Source of the DNA: a virus
Length of the DNA: 24,761 nucleotides
Virus record (IMG/VR): IMGVR_UViG_3300027899_000068
Location: 1-24,761 of that record
Direction: 5' to 3' (one strand)
In this document: piece after piece, positions 5,892 to 12,291 of the stretch
Layout of the letters: each line of letters starts with the position of its first letter
How positions within the stretch are numbered: the first letter of the stretch is position 1
Notes under the pieces: model-generated
The model's input: only the letters and a program-made list of their open reading frames with translations
Database searches by the model: none
Told to the model about the DNA's origin: nothing
Made by a program: the position numbers and the translations under genes

Positions 5892-6148
5892 TTATGGTAG
5901 AAGAATATGTAAATTTTACAGAAGATGCTTGGAATAACATTAAGGTTTTAAAGGATAAAGAAGCAATTGAAATGCTTAGATTGGTCAATGAATCAATTGA
6001 AGCAGTGACTAAGTGTGCTAAACAATCTCAAAAAATAAGTCACAATAAGCATATAGATGATAAGTATAAATCTGCTCTATTTGAGTTAGAATTGAATCGC
6101 ACTTATGCCGAAGCATTTTTAGTTAGAGTTAAAGCAATTGGAAGGTGA
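5888..6148 (+). CDS. Hypothetical helical protein, 86 aa
   Basis: 86 residues beginning MIMVEEYVNF. An alternative start is the ATG at 5894, in frame and two codons later. The protein is predicted to be helical throughout (EAIEMLRLVNESIEAVTKCAKQ; ALFELELNRTYAEAFLVRVKA), probably a helical hairpin. No motif is recognised. The start overlaps the zinc-ribbon gene as ATGA, and the next gene starts 3 bases after its stop. Confidence 0.75.
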   Translation: MIMVEEYVNFTEDAWNNIKVLKDKEAIEMLRLVNESIEAVTKCAKQSQKISHNKHIDDKYKSALFELELNRTYAEAFLVRVKAIGR

Positions 6149-6151
6149 AGA

Positions 6152-6388
6152 ATGAAAATATATGTTGTGACTGCATATCGGTGGGGTAATAGAGAATCCC
6201 ATAGTTATGTTGTAGGTGCATTTGATAATGAAGAAAATGCAATCAAACAAGCCAAACTTGAAAGTGAATGGCGTGGTGGAAAATATGATTGTGAAATTCG
6301 TTCAATGGAATTAAATGAATCATTGAAATATAAGAACTATGATGTTGTATTGGCATTACCCAAACAAGAACCACTTGAGGAAATATAA
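6152..6388 (+). CDS. Conserved small phage protein (VVTAYRWG-x-HSYVVG family)
   Basis: 78 residues. The N-terminus (MKIYVVTAYRWGNRESHSYVVGAF) and the middle (QAKLESEWRGGKYDCEI) match a small family that I recall from many phages. The pattern is a beta strand, a loop with Arg and His, a second strand, a helix (NAIKQAKLE) and a further strand. Its biochemical function is unknown. AAGGTGAAG upstream serves as ribosome site. It is followed 2 bases later by the next gene. Confidence 0.75.
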   Translation: MKIYVVTAYRWGNRESHSYVVGAFDNEENAIKQAKLESEWRGGKYDCEIRSMELNESLKYKNYDVVLALPKQEPLEEI

Positions 6389-6390
6389 TT

Positions 6391-6618
6391 ATGCCTAATT
6401 GTCTACAAGATAGAGAAGAACTACAAAAACTTGTCAAGGATTTCTTTGAAAAGTTCCTTGATACTTGGGAAGAATCTGATTCGGGTAAAGAATTTCATCC
6501 CATTACAATTAATTGTTGTAGGTGTATGAAGGTAGAACCTTTGGATAATTTACTAAAAAGAATGAGAGAATTATCAGGAGCAAAACCTGCATATGAAATA
6601 GGAGTAGATGATGAGTAG
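6391..6618 (+). CDS. Hypothetical protein with CCRC motif, 75 aa
   Basis: 75 residues, acidic at both ends, with a helical first half (DREELQKLVKDFFEKFLDTWEE) and a central INCCRCMKVEPLDNL stretch holding three close cysteines (about residues 42-45) plus C4. Metal binding is possible but there is no full zinc-ribbon pair. It overlaps the next gene by 11 bases. Unrecognised. Confidence 0.7.
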   Translation: MPNCLQDREELQKLVKDFFEKFLDTWEESDSGKEFHPITINCCRCMKVEPLDNLLKRMRELSGAKPAYEIGVDDE

Positions 6619-6862
6619 GAATGAAATCTTTGATAGATTTACCGATGGAGAACGTAAGTGTGGTCCTCTTGGTACTAGATTAGTTGAAAATCATACTGAC
6701 CCTTATGCCCAATATCACAATGATCCAACTTGTGGAAGTAACTTAACCCATAAACAAGAGGTAGAAGCATACAAACGAGGTTACGACAACGGTTACAACA
6801 TAGCAGTCCGTGATTTAAAACAAAAAGTAGACAGCGTTTTTAAAGCAATTATGGATATATAG
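6608..6862 (+). CDS. Hypothetical protein, 84 aa
   Basis: Starts at tandem ATGs (6608, 6611) inside the end of the previous gene. The product has a polar first half with GERKCGPLGTRLVENHTDPYAQYH and a Cys at 42, then a helical second half (QEVEAYKRGYDNGYNIAVRDLKQKV). The EAYKRGYDNGYN segment resembles the short helical linker in many small phage proteins of the FAELI type. No function can be assigned. It is followed 6 bases later by the interrupted gene at 6869. Confidence 0.7.
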   Translation: MMSRNEIFDRFTDGERKCGPLGTRLVENHTDPYAQYHNDPTCGSNLTHKQEVEAYKRGYDNGYNIAVRDLKQKVDSVFKAIMDI

Positions 6863-6868
6863 AAAAAA

Positions 6869-7159
6869 ATGAACAAGAAAATTAAAGAACTTGCTGAAGA
6901 AGCAGGATTTATGGATTCGTGGTTTTCCGAATCTTGTGAAGTTGATGTGGAAGTATTTGCCAAGTTAATTATCCAAGAATGTATTAATGAAGTATCGTAA
7001 TATCATTCTACAACAATCAATGCTTGGTTTATTCCAGAAAATCCTACTAGAGAACATTACGAAGAATTGGCATATATCAAGGGAAGTAATGAAGGATATA
7101 ATGATGCGGTAAAGCAAATTACAGATGGATTAAAAGAACACTTTGGAGTTAAAGAATGA
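6869..7159 (+). pseudogene. FAELI / HFGVE family gene split by one in-frame TAA
   Basis: From ATG 6869 one reading frame gives KKIKELAEEAGF, then VFAKLIIQECI, then TAA at 6998-7000. In the same frame, without any shift, it continues for 52 codons (YHSTTINAWF..., AYIKGSNEGYNDAVKQ) and ends LKEHFGVKE plus TGA at 7157-7159, overlapping the next start as ATGA. Both halves carry the landmarks of the 899 family, so the gene appears intact apart from a single nonsense codon. It may be a recent pseudogene, a sequencing error, or a 43-residue short form still made. TAA ends many normal genes here, so general TAA recoding is ruled out. Confidence 0.75.
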
Positions 7160-7794
7160 AAATATATATGTCAAATTATCGCTCAAATTGGGTGTCGCCC
7201 TATGTGATTCTAGAGAAGTTTTTCTATTGGCGTAAAGACTATGATGCATATAAAAATGAACCACCAAAATGGTTACAGACATTATGTGAATGGAACACAA
7301 AGGTTCTTAATACTATTCATCCAAAAATAGAATATGTAAAGATAGATCCTTGGGATACATGGAGCATGGATCACACTTTGGCTCCTATTATCTTACCAAT
7401 GCTAAAGCATTTACAAGAATCTAAACAAGGTGCTCCATATGTTGATGATGAAGATGTTCCAGACGAACTGAAATCTATGAATGCTCCCAGATGTGAGAAT
7501 GAATGGGATACTGATGATAACTGGTTTAAGAGATGGGATTGGGTGTTAGGAGAAATGGTTTTTGCATTTGAAACTAAACTTGAAGATAATTGGATGGATC
7601 AGTTCAAGACTGGAGTTTCTGATACAAATTGGGTTGAATCTGATTATCAATATGAAGGTGAAAATACTTGGGAAGTAATACACGGACCAAAGCATACATT
7701 AGAATACGATTGGGATAGCATCAAAGCATATCAAGCAAGAATACAAAACGGGTTTACATTGTTCGGAAAATATTACCAAAATTTGTGGGATTAG
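7156..7794 (+). CDS. Conserved phage protein of unknown function, 212 aa
   Basis: 212 residues of a family that I recognise from many T4-like and marine phages but whose function is not known to me. Landmarks are the VKIDPWDTWSMDHTLAPIIL stretch (about residues 61-80), GAPYVDDEDVPDEL (about 93-106), an FKRWDWVLGEMVFAFE helix (about 124-139), and the C-terminal IQNGFTLFGKYYQNLWD. It is very rich in Trp, Asp and His and has no membrane segment. The His/Asp-rich segments could bind metal. Its start overlaps the end of the interrupted gene as ATGA, so its translation may depend on ribosomes reaching that stop. It is the last gene before P4. Confidence 0.85.
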   Translation: MKIYMSNYRSNWVSPYVILEKFFYWRKDYDAYKNEPPKWLQTLCEWNTKVLNTIHPKIEYVKIDPWDTWSMDHTLAPIILPMLKHLQESKQGAPYVDDEDVPDELKSMNAPRCENEWDTDDNWFKRWDWVLGEMVFAFETKLEDNWMDQFKTGVSDTNWVESDYQYEGENTWEVIHGPKHTLEYDWDSIKAYQARIQNGFTLFGKYYQNLWD

Positions 7795-7807
7795 GTTAAA
7801 AATAAAA

Positions 7808-7840
7808 GTTTACATTTATAGAAAACTGTTTATAATAGAT
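7808..7840 (+). promoter_or_regulatory. Early-type promoter P4
   Basis: TTTACA at 7809-7814, 16 bases, TATAAT at 7831-7836, then AGATCCATAAATTAAATAA and AAGGA before ATG 7873. The spacer differs from P1-P3 while the leader is kept. Confidence 0.87.
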
Positions 7841-7872
7841 CCATAAATTAAATAACTAAGGAAAACTATATT

Positions 7873-8442
7873 ATGATGCATACAACTTTAAACAAAATCA
7901 GACAACATAATCCCTGTGCCGATGGATGGTCTAAGTTATTAAAACACCTTGGCAAAACTGAAGCAGATGATAAACCGTTGAGTTTCTTGACTATTCTTGA
8001 GTCTAATGGTCCTGATGACGCATTGTGGTGCTGTAGATCAGCACCAGAATATGACAAGGAGTGGCGGTTATTTGCTGTCTGGTGTGGTCGTCAAGTGCAA
8101 CATTTAATGACAGATGAACGCAGTGTAACTGCTCTAGATGTTGCAGAGAAGTATGCTAACGGATTAGCGACAAAAGAAGAATTAGATGCTGCTAGTGATG
8201 CTGCTGATAATGCTGCTGATAATGCTGCTGATAATGCTGCTTATAATGCTGCTTATAGTGCTGCTTATAGTGCTGCGGAAGCTGCTGCGGAAGCTGCTTA
8301 TTATGCTGCTAGGGCTGCTGCTAGGGCTGTTGATAGGGTTGTTGATGTTGGTTTGTTCTATTGCCCTTATGTTCCATTGCGAATGGTTTGTGCGGTTGAT
8401 ATAAAAGAGCAATTTATTAAAGTTATTAATGATATACAATAG
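7873..8442 (+). CDS. Conserved protein with alanine-rich AAxx repeat domain
   Basis: 189 residues. Residues 1-105 match a conserved phage and bacterial module (LNKIRQHNPCADGWSKLLKHLG; FLTILESNGPDDALWC; VWCGRQVQHLMTDERS; ALDVAEKYANG). Residues about 106-153 are a run of four-residue AA-x-x units (AADN, AAYN, AAYS, AAEA, AARA), probably one long amphipathic helix. The C-terminus returns to ordinary sequence. In relatives the alanine repeat varies in length. Tandem ATGs (7873, 7876) follow promoter P4. Function is unknown; the non-repeat part may bind a partner. Confidence 0.83.
   Translation: MMHTTLNKIRQHNPCADGWSKLLKHLGKTEADDKPLSFLTILESNGPDDALWCCRSAPEYDKEWRLFAVWCGRQVQHLMTDERSVTALDVAEKYANGLATKEELDAASDAADNAADNAADNAAYNAAYSAAYSAAEAAAEAAYYAARAAARAVDRVVDVGLFYCPYVPLRMVCAVDIKEQFIKVINDIQ
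8188..8332 (+). repeat. 12-base GCTGCTNNNNNN coding microrepeat
   Basis: Twelve-base units beginning GCTGCT encode the AA-x-x repeat. GCTGCTGATAAT occurs three times without change at 8200-8235, and is followed by TAT-AAT, TAT-AGT and GCG-GAA variants, also in neighbouring copies. The pattern of identical adjacent copies indicates expansion by replication slippage or unequal recombination. The length stays a multiple of 12 bases, so the frame is safe. Confidence 0.9.
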
Positions 8443-8453
8443 AGGGAAATAAA

Positions 8454-8627
8454 ATGGCGTTAAAATGGTTAAGTGTAGTTGTTACCGGTTTTTCGATTTG
8501 GTGCATTATAGGGATTGCGATGGAAGATGTATGGGAGATTACCTCATACTCATGGTATATGGTAGCAGGGTTTTGGATATATCCTTGCTTTGATTATTTC
8601 TACAAAACTGTTATGGGACAGAAATGA
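8454..8627 (+). CDS. Small membrane protein, 57 aa
   Basis: ATG at 8454 with AGAGGG 8 bases upstream, TGA at 8625-8627. The product has two hydrophobic segments, about residues 4-22 (KWLSVVVTGFSIWCIIGIA) and 33-52, the second rich in Trp, Tyr and Phe, separated by an acidic EDVWE turn. A helical hairpin in the inner membrane is likely. The next membrane gene starts 1 base after its stop. Function unknown. Confidence 0.7.
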   Translation: MALKWLSVVVTGFSIWCIIGIAMEDVWEITSYSWYMVAGFWIYPCFDYFYKTVMGQK

Positions 8628-8628
8628 A

Positions 8629-8805
8629 ATGAAATTGTATTTTAAAATTGTATTGGGATGTGTAATAACAATCATTGTAATAGGTGGTGTACTACCATAT
8701 CTATTTTCAGCAGAATCAGACTTGCTTGTAGTAAGTGGTATTATCGTGGGAACATTAATGGTTCCTTTTAGTTATGTTTATACAGGATGGGTACTTGACA
8801 AATGA
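8629..8805 (+). CDS. Small membrane protein, 58 aa
   Basis: The start is taken at ATG 8629, one base after the previous TGA; an in-frame upstream start at 8590 would lie inside the previous gene. It has two membrane segments, about residues 5-24 (FKIVLGCVITIIVIGGVLPY) and 33-53, with a short acidic loop (SAESD). It overlaps the SPFH lipoprotein gene as ATGA, which suggests a functional pairing through coupled translation. Confidence 0.72.
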   Translation: MKLYFKIVLGCVITIIVIGGVLPYLFSAESDLLVVSGIIVGTLMVPFSYVYTGWVLDK

Positions 8806-9647
8806 AGAAATTATTATTAGCAATAGTAGCAATCGTATTACCATTATTAACTGGGTGTGACAATGTGCCAGTTGGAAATGTTGGTATTCTTGTACATAAG
8901 TTAGGTGGTAGTAAAGGTGTAGATTCTGAAGAATTAAATACAGGACGTGTATGGTTAGGTTGGAATGACGAGTTGTTTATTTTTCCTACTTATTCACAGA
9001 ACGAATCATGGATTAAAACTGCTGACCGTGATGAATCTATTTCTTTTCAAGATAAAGATGGAATGAATGTTAATGCTGATATTGGCATCACATATTCTAT
9101 TAAAGCTGATAAAGTATCAGTTGTGTTTCAAAAATATCGCAAAGGTATTAATGAAATTTCAGATATATATCTAAGAAATATGGTCAGGGATGCATTAGTT
9201 AAAGAGGCCTCTACTAGGTCAATTGAAACAATCTATGGCGAAGGAAAATCTGATTTAATCAAAGATGTTGAAACATTAGTTAGATCACAAGTCAATGACA
9301 TTGGTATTATTGTTGAAAAAATTAATTGGATGGGAGAAATGCGACTACCTCCATCTATTGTTGAATCAATTAACAGAAAGGCACAAGCTACGCAATTAAC
9401 TGCACAACGTGAACAAGAAATTCAACAATCTAAGGCAGAAGCGGAGAAGAAGATTCAAGAAGCACGAGGTGATGCTGAATCAACTTTACTAAGAGCAAAT
9501 GCCGAAGCACAATCAATTGTCTTAAAAGGAAAAGCGATTGCCGAGAACCCATTAGTCATTCAATTGAATGCTATTGAAAAGTGGTCAGGACAATTACCTA
9601 CAACTATGATACCTGGAGCAGCAACTCCATTTATAAATATTAAATAA
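8802..9647 (+). CDS. SPFH/prohibitin-domain lipoprotein
   Basis: 281 residues. An N-terminal signal (MKKLLLAIVAIVLPL) leads to lipobox LLTGC with C19 as the expected lipidated cysteine, so it is probably anchored to the outside of the inner membrane or to the outer membrane. Residues about 22-195 fit an SPFH/Band 7 domain (VPVGNVGILV at the start; DGMNVNADIGITYSI; GIIVEKINWMGEMRLPPSI). Residues 196-245 form an Ala/Glu/Gln coiled coil used for ring assembly, and the end is proline- and glycine-rich. Prohibitin-like genes occur in several marine phages. A membrane-integrity or superinfection role is plausible. It overlaps the membrane gene upstream by ATGA. Confidence 0.85.
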   Translation: MKKLLLAIVAIVLPLLTGCDNVPVGNVGILVHKLGGSKGVDSEELNTGRVWLGWNDELFIFPTYSQNESWIKTADRDESISFQDKDGMNVNADIGITYSIKADKVSVVFQKYRKGINEISDIYLRNMVRDALVKEASTRSIETIYGEGKSDLIKDVETLVRSQVNDIGIIVEKINWMGEMRLPPSIVESINRKAQATQLTAQREQEIQQSKAEAEKKIQEARGDAESTLLRANAEAQSIVLKGKAIAENPLVIQLNAIEKWSGQLPTTMIPGAATPFINIK

Positions 9648-9649
9648 TT

Positions 9650-9784
9650 ATGACATGTCTTATAGTATGGATTATGATGCTTTGCTATTTATGGCTTTTT
9701 ATTTTCATAGTTTGGCGGAACAGTGGAAGCAGAGAAAGAGATAACTGGCACGAAAATAATAGACATTTAAAGGGGAAGAAATGA
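9650..9784 (+). CDS. Micro-membrane protein with basic tail, 44 aa
   Basis: ATG at 9650, two bases after the SPFH stop, to TGA 9782-9784. One strong hydrophobic segment (residues 3-22, IVWIMMLCYLWLFIFIV) is followed by a charged tail (WRNSGSRERDNWHENNRHLKGKK), predicting an N-out, C-in single-pass topology. AAGGGGAAG in its last codons also serves as ribosome site for the next gene, with which it overlaps by ATGA. Function unknown; probably works with the SPFH protein by position. Confidence 0.65.
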   Translation: MTCLIVWIMMLCYLWLFIFIVWRNSGSRERDNWHENNRHLKGKK

Positions 9785-9879
9785 AAGAACTAAATATGTT
9801 CATAATCAAACTATACATGTGTATAGCAGTTGGTACAATATTTGGTATTATAGTTACCGTTATTCAGGATATGCCATGA
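9781..9879 (+). CDS. Micro-membrane protein, 32 aa
   Basis: ATG 9781 to TGA 9877-9879, with AAGGGGAAG upstream. One predicted membrane helix (about residues 7-27, MYMCIAVGTIFGIIVTVI region) with a charged start (MKELNMFIIK). Overlaps the genes on both sides by four bases (ATGA each time). Too short for family assignment, but the good ribosome site and the double overlap support translation. Confidence 0.6.
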   Translation: MKELNMFIIKLYMCIAVGTIFGIIVTVIQDMP

Positions 9880-9977
9880 AAAAAGACAAATTAATTATAA
9901 TTACGCTTGGTTTAAGTTTTTTAATTTTATTAGTTATAATGGTACTAGTAGTAGACACCGTTCTAACCCTGTATTAA
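9876..9977 (+). CDS. Micro-membrane protein, 33 aa
   Basis: ATG 9876 to TAA 9975-9977. The product is MKKDK followed by about 24 continuous hydrophobic residues (LIIITLGLSFLILLVIMVLVV) and DTVLTLY. The basic start and long hydrophobic core predict an N-in single-pass protein, or a holin-like or regulatory micropeptide. Last of the three nested micro-membrane genes behind the SPFH gene, overlapping the previous one by ATGA. Confidence 0.6.
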   Translation: MKKDKLIIITLGLSFLILLVIMVLVVDTVLTLY

Positions 9978-10016
9978 TGAAATAAATAAATCATAATAAA
10001 ACCTAATAGGTGCATT

Positions 10017-10151
10017 ATGAAAGCAATACCACTAATTTTATTGGCAGTTCTTTTATTCCTCTATATGAACATGGAGATTTCTTCGCAGTCTCCATGTTCT
10101 TCTTTTTCTGCAAATCCTTCTTTATGTACTTCTGATAATCATCCAGGATAA
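10017..10151 (+). CDS. Possible small exported peptide, 44 aa (overlaps a terminator)
   Basis: ATG at 10017 follows AATAGGTG, a fair ribosome site, and runs to TAA 10149-10151. The first 16 residues (MKAIPLILLAVLLFLY) look like a signal or anchor; the rest is rich in Ser, Pro and Cys (SSQSPCSSFSANPSLCTS). A strong terminator hairpin lies inside the frame, so either transcription ends within it or the frame is a chance product. The signal-like start and the ribosome site are the only points in favour. Confidence 0.35.
   Translation: MKAIPLILLAVLLFLYMNMEISSQSPCSSFSANPSLCTSDNHPG
10067..10107 (+). terminator. Intrinsic terminator after the SPFH block
   Basis: GAACATGGAGA (10067-10077) and TCTCCATGTTC (10089-10099) form a perfect 11-base-pair stem with an 11-base loop, followed by TTCTTTTTC (10100-10108). 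This is a good rho-independent terminator for rightward transcription from P4, and it lies 50 bases ahead of promoter P5, so it insulates the two units. Confidence 0.8.
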
Positions 10152-10156
10152 TACTT

Positions 10157-10189
10157 GTTTACATAATCTAAAACTATGATATAATAGAT
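10157..10189 (+). promoter_or_regulatory. Early-type promoter P5
   Basis: TTTACA at 10158-10163, 16 bases, TATAAT at 10180-10185, followed by AGATCTATAATAAAAC and TAGGAAAA before ATG 10224. The core matches P1-P4 while the leader has diverged. Confidence 0.85.
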
Positions 10190-10223
10190 CTATAATAAAA
10201 CTTTCTGTTTATAGGAAAATATA

Positions 10224-10490
10224 ATGAGTTACACACGCTGGTCTACTTCTAATTGGTACAGTTTTTATAATAATAGTAGTGAAGAAGATTCTCTTAAGGA
10301 AGAACAAGTATTATCATTATGGCATGTTTCTGATAAAAAGGATTATACTTATGCTGAACTACAAAGTATGGGTAAGGGAAAATTGCATACCTTATACCCT
10401 GAAGCAACCGATGAAGATATATTAGAGGCAATGGACATTATTGCCAGATTTAAAAAAGATGTTTGTGATGAGTTTGAGAGTATTTTTTAA
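10224..10490 (+). CDS. Small acidic phage protein (MSYTRWS-W family), 88 aa
   Basis: 88 residues starting MSYTRWSTSNWYSFYNN, a start that I recall from small phage proteins of unknown function. The middle is acidic (SSEEDSLKEEQVLSLWHV), with a DYTYAELQSM segment, and the C-terminal half is helical (TDEDILEAMDIIARFKKDVCDEF). First gene behind promoter P5. The 71 bases after its stop contain no hairpin or clear promoter. Confidence 0.75.
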   Translation: MSYTRWSTSNWYSFYNNSSEEDSLKEEQVLSLWHVSDKKDYTYAELQSMGKGKLHTLYPEATDEDILEAMDIIARFKKDVCDEFESIF

Positions 10491-10561
10491 TAATATTTTT
10501 TTAGTTCTGGAAAATATTTACTAAGATTACCTTTATCATAAGATTTAACTATGAGATATTA

Positions 10562-11395
10562 ATGAAAAATACAAATATAAAAAAATTACGAATAGCGTAT
10601 TGCTCAGATTTACATATTGAAAGAGGAATATTAGAACTTGAAAATACAGAAAAGGCAGATGTTTTAATATTAGCCGGGGATATATTTGTTACATATGATT
10701 TAGAAGAACTCAATAAAAATAAAACTGCGGAATGGCTTTTGTATAGGTCAAATAAAATCCATAAGTTCATAACTGACTGTTGTAAAGAATTTCCACAAGT
10801 TATTATGGTATGTGGTAACCATGAAAGTTACAGTTCAGATATTATGAACACGTATAACAATATTACTTCATTTCTTAAATACAATAGTAACTTTCATTTA
10901 TTGGAAAATGAAGTATTAATTATTGATAATGTTGCATTTATTGGTGGTACTATGTGGACAGATATGAATGGAGAAGATTTAGAAACTATCCATAGTATTA
11001 GAAAAATGCTGAATGATTTTAGAATTATTAAAAAGTCTAACACTAGATTTACTCCTGAGGATGCTTTAGATATTTTTAAAGAAACTACAGATTATATTGA
11101 TTTAATGTCTACCATACATAGTGATAAAAATGTGATAGTAGTTACTCATCATTCTCCTTCATTTAAATCTACAGATCCTAGATTTATAAATGAAACTATT
11201 ATGAATGGTGGATTTTGTTCTAATCTCGAGCAGTTTATAAAAGATAGACCTAATATTAAAACTTGGATCCACGGTCATTTACATAATAAAAGTAATTATT
11301 ATGTAGGTACATGTAATGTATTATGTAATCCAAGAGGGTATATAGGATATGAAGAATGTGCCAATACTTTTAAATTAGAATATTTTGATATATGA
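10562..11395 (+). CDS. Calcineurin-like metallophosphoesterase
   Basis: 277 residues with the full set of metallophosphoesterase motifs: SDLH (D16, H18), LAGD (D40), CGNHE (N86, H87), THH (H196) and HGHLH (H237, H239). These residues hold two metal ions and cleave phosphoester bonds. Substrate cannot be told from sequence; phage members include 3',5'-nucleases, phosphatases and 2',3'-cyclic phosphodiesterases. The start ATG 10562 lacks an obvious ribosome site. The end overlaps the P-loop kinase-like gene by ATGA, so the two are likely to be co-translated. Confidence 0.85.
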   Translation: MKNTNIKKLRIAYCSDLHIERGILELENTEKADVLILAGDIFVTYDLEELNKNKTAEWLLYRSNKIHKFITDCCKEFPQVIMVCGNHESYSSDIMNTYNNITSFLKYNSNFHLLENEVLIIDNVAFIGGTMWTDMNGEDLETIHSIRKMLNDFRIIKKSNTRFTPEDALDIFKETTDYIDLMSTIHSDKNVIVVTHHSPSFKSTDPRFINETIMNGGFCSNLEQFIKDRPNIKTWIHGHLHNKSNYYVGTCNVLCNPRGYIGYEECANTFKLEYFDI

Positions 11396-11799
11396 AAATA
11401 TTAATTATGGGATTACCTGGATCAGGTAAAACGGCTCTTGCAAAGGCATTACAAGAAAAGTTAAATTGTGATTGGTTTAACGCTGATGCAATAAGAGAAC
11501 AGTTTGATGATTGGGATTTTAGTTTAGAAGGTAGAATTAGACAAAGTCGACGTATGCGAGATTTAGCTAATACTTGTTTTGGAGACGTTATTGTAGATTT
11601 TGTTGCACCACTTCAAGAAATGCGTAATATATTTAATCCTGACATCTTGATATGGGTAGATAGAATAGAAGAAAGTGTATATAAAGATACCAATCTTCTA
11701 TTCCAAATTCCGACTAATTATGATATAAAAATACCATTTGGATTATCTATTGATGAAGAAGTTGAATTATTCTTGGTTTATAAAAAACACTTGAGTTAA
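11392..11799 (+). CDS. Adenylylsulfate-kinase-like P-loop protein
   Basis: 135 residues. Walker A is GLPGSGKT at 7-14. FNADAIREQFDDWDFSLEGRIRQSRRMRDLA (about 29-59, read as short blocks) follows the APS-kinase pattern of a substrate-binding loop with D-R and an arginine pair, and VIVDFVAPLQEMR (about 66-78) matches the next strand. WVDRIEESVYKDTNLLF lies where APS kinase has its lid. It is shorter than typical CysC (about 200 residues), so it could be an APS kinase that makes PAPS or another small-molecule kinase. It overlaps the metallophosphoesterase gene by ATGA and runs 33 bases into the opposite oxygenase gene. Confidence 0.72.
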   Translation: MKILIMGLPGSGKTALAKALQEKLNCDWFNADAIREQFDDWDFSLEGRIRQSRRMRDLANTCFGDVIVDFVAPLQEMRNIFNPDILIWVDRIEESVYKDTNLLFQIPTNYDIKIPFGLSIDEEVELFLVYKKHLS

Positions 11800-12291
11800 T
11801 CTACTATTTTCAAGTGTATCTCCAAAATATTTTGTAGATTTATGAAATTCAGTTGCCTTATATAATACAAGTCTATTAAACACATTACCTACAATATCTC
11901 TTTCTACATGTGGATGACCTGTGTATATAGTAGTTCCAGCATCAATAGGTGCATCTGGAGTTAAATAAAGAATACCGGCAATTTGAACATTATTATCCAT
12001 GTGAATCCAACTATCTCCATCTGATTCTTTGGTTAACTGAAAACTGCTACTAATTGATAAGTTTTCAGTTAACCCAAAAGAAGATTGAACAAGATAAGAA
12101 ATTCTAGATAATACCATATTAGCATATCCCATATCTAAATCATTAACATTATTTGTTCTTAATCCTGGCCAGGTATTTTCACCTGAATTAATCTTGGTAA
12201 TTTCCTCCGCTGAATAAAACATTTGATCCAAAGCCCAAGTTCTAACAACGTTAGGATAAGGTAAAAAATCATCAACTATTATTAAATTCAT
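11767..12291 (-). CDS. 2OG-Fe(II) oxygenase-like protein
   Basis: 174 residues. The Fe(II) triad is visible as WIHMDNN (H97, D99) and TEFHKS (H150), with R164 in the following strand suited to bind 2-oxoglutarate. Between them lies the core strand GILYLTPDAP, typical of the DUF6445/prolyl-4-hydroxylase-like group found beside glycan genes in marine phages. Such enzymes hydroxylate proteins or small molecules using oxygen and 2-oxoglutarate. It is the last gene of the leftward block, overlapping the SGNH gene by 20 bases, and its end overlaps the convergent P-loop gene by 33 bases. Confidence 0.8.
   Translation of the reverse strand: MNLIIVDDFLPYPNVVRTWALDQMFYSAEEITKINSGENTWPGLRTNNVNDLDMGYANMVLSRISYLVQSSFGLTENLSISSSFQLTKESDGDSWIHMDNNVQIAGILYLTPDAPIDAGTTIYTGHPHVERDIVGNVFNRLVLYKATEFHKSTKYFGDTLENSRLTQVFFINQE

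Noticed and set aside
6869-7159. Genome-wide recoding of TAA to a sense codon
   Set aside because: TAA ends many clearly real genes here (for example those at 899's neighbours, 7156 relatives, 8802 and the RCC1 genes), so the stop at 6998 is a single-gene event.
8182-8439. Open frames in other frames and on the minus strand across the alanine repeat
   Set aside because: They are made by the GCT repeat itself, which lacks stops in several frames, and give monotonous Ile-Ser or Leu-Met sequence.
10491-10561. A further promoter before the metallophosphoesterase gene
   Set aside because: TTTACT and TTATCATAAG can be seen but with poor match and spacing compared with P1-P5.
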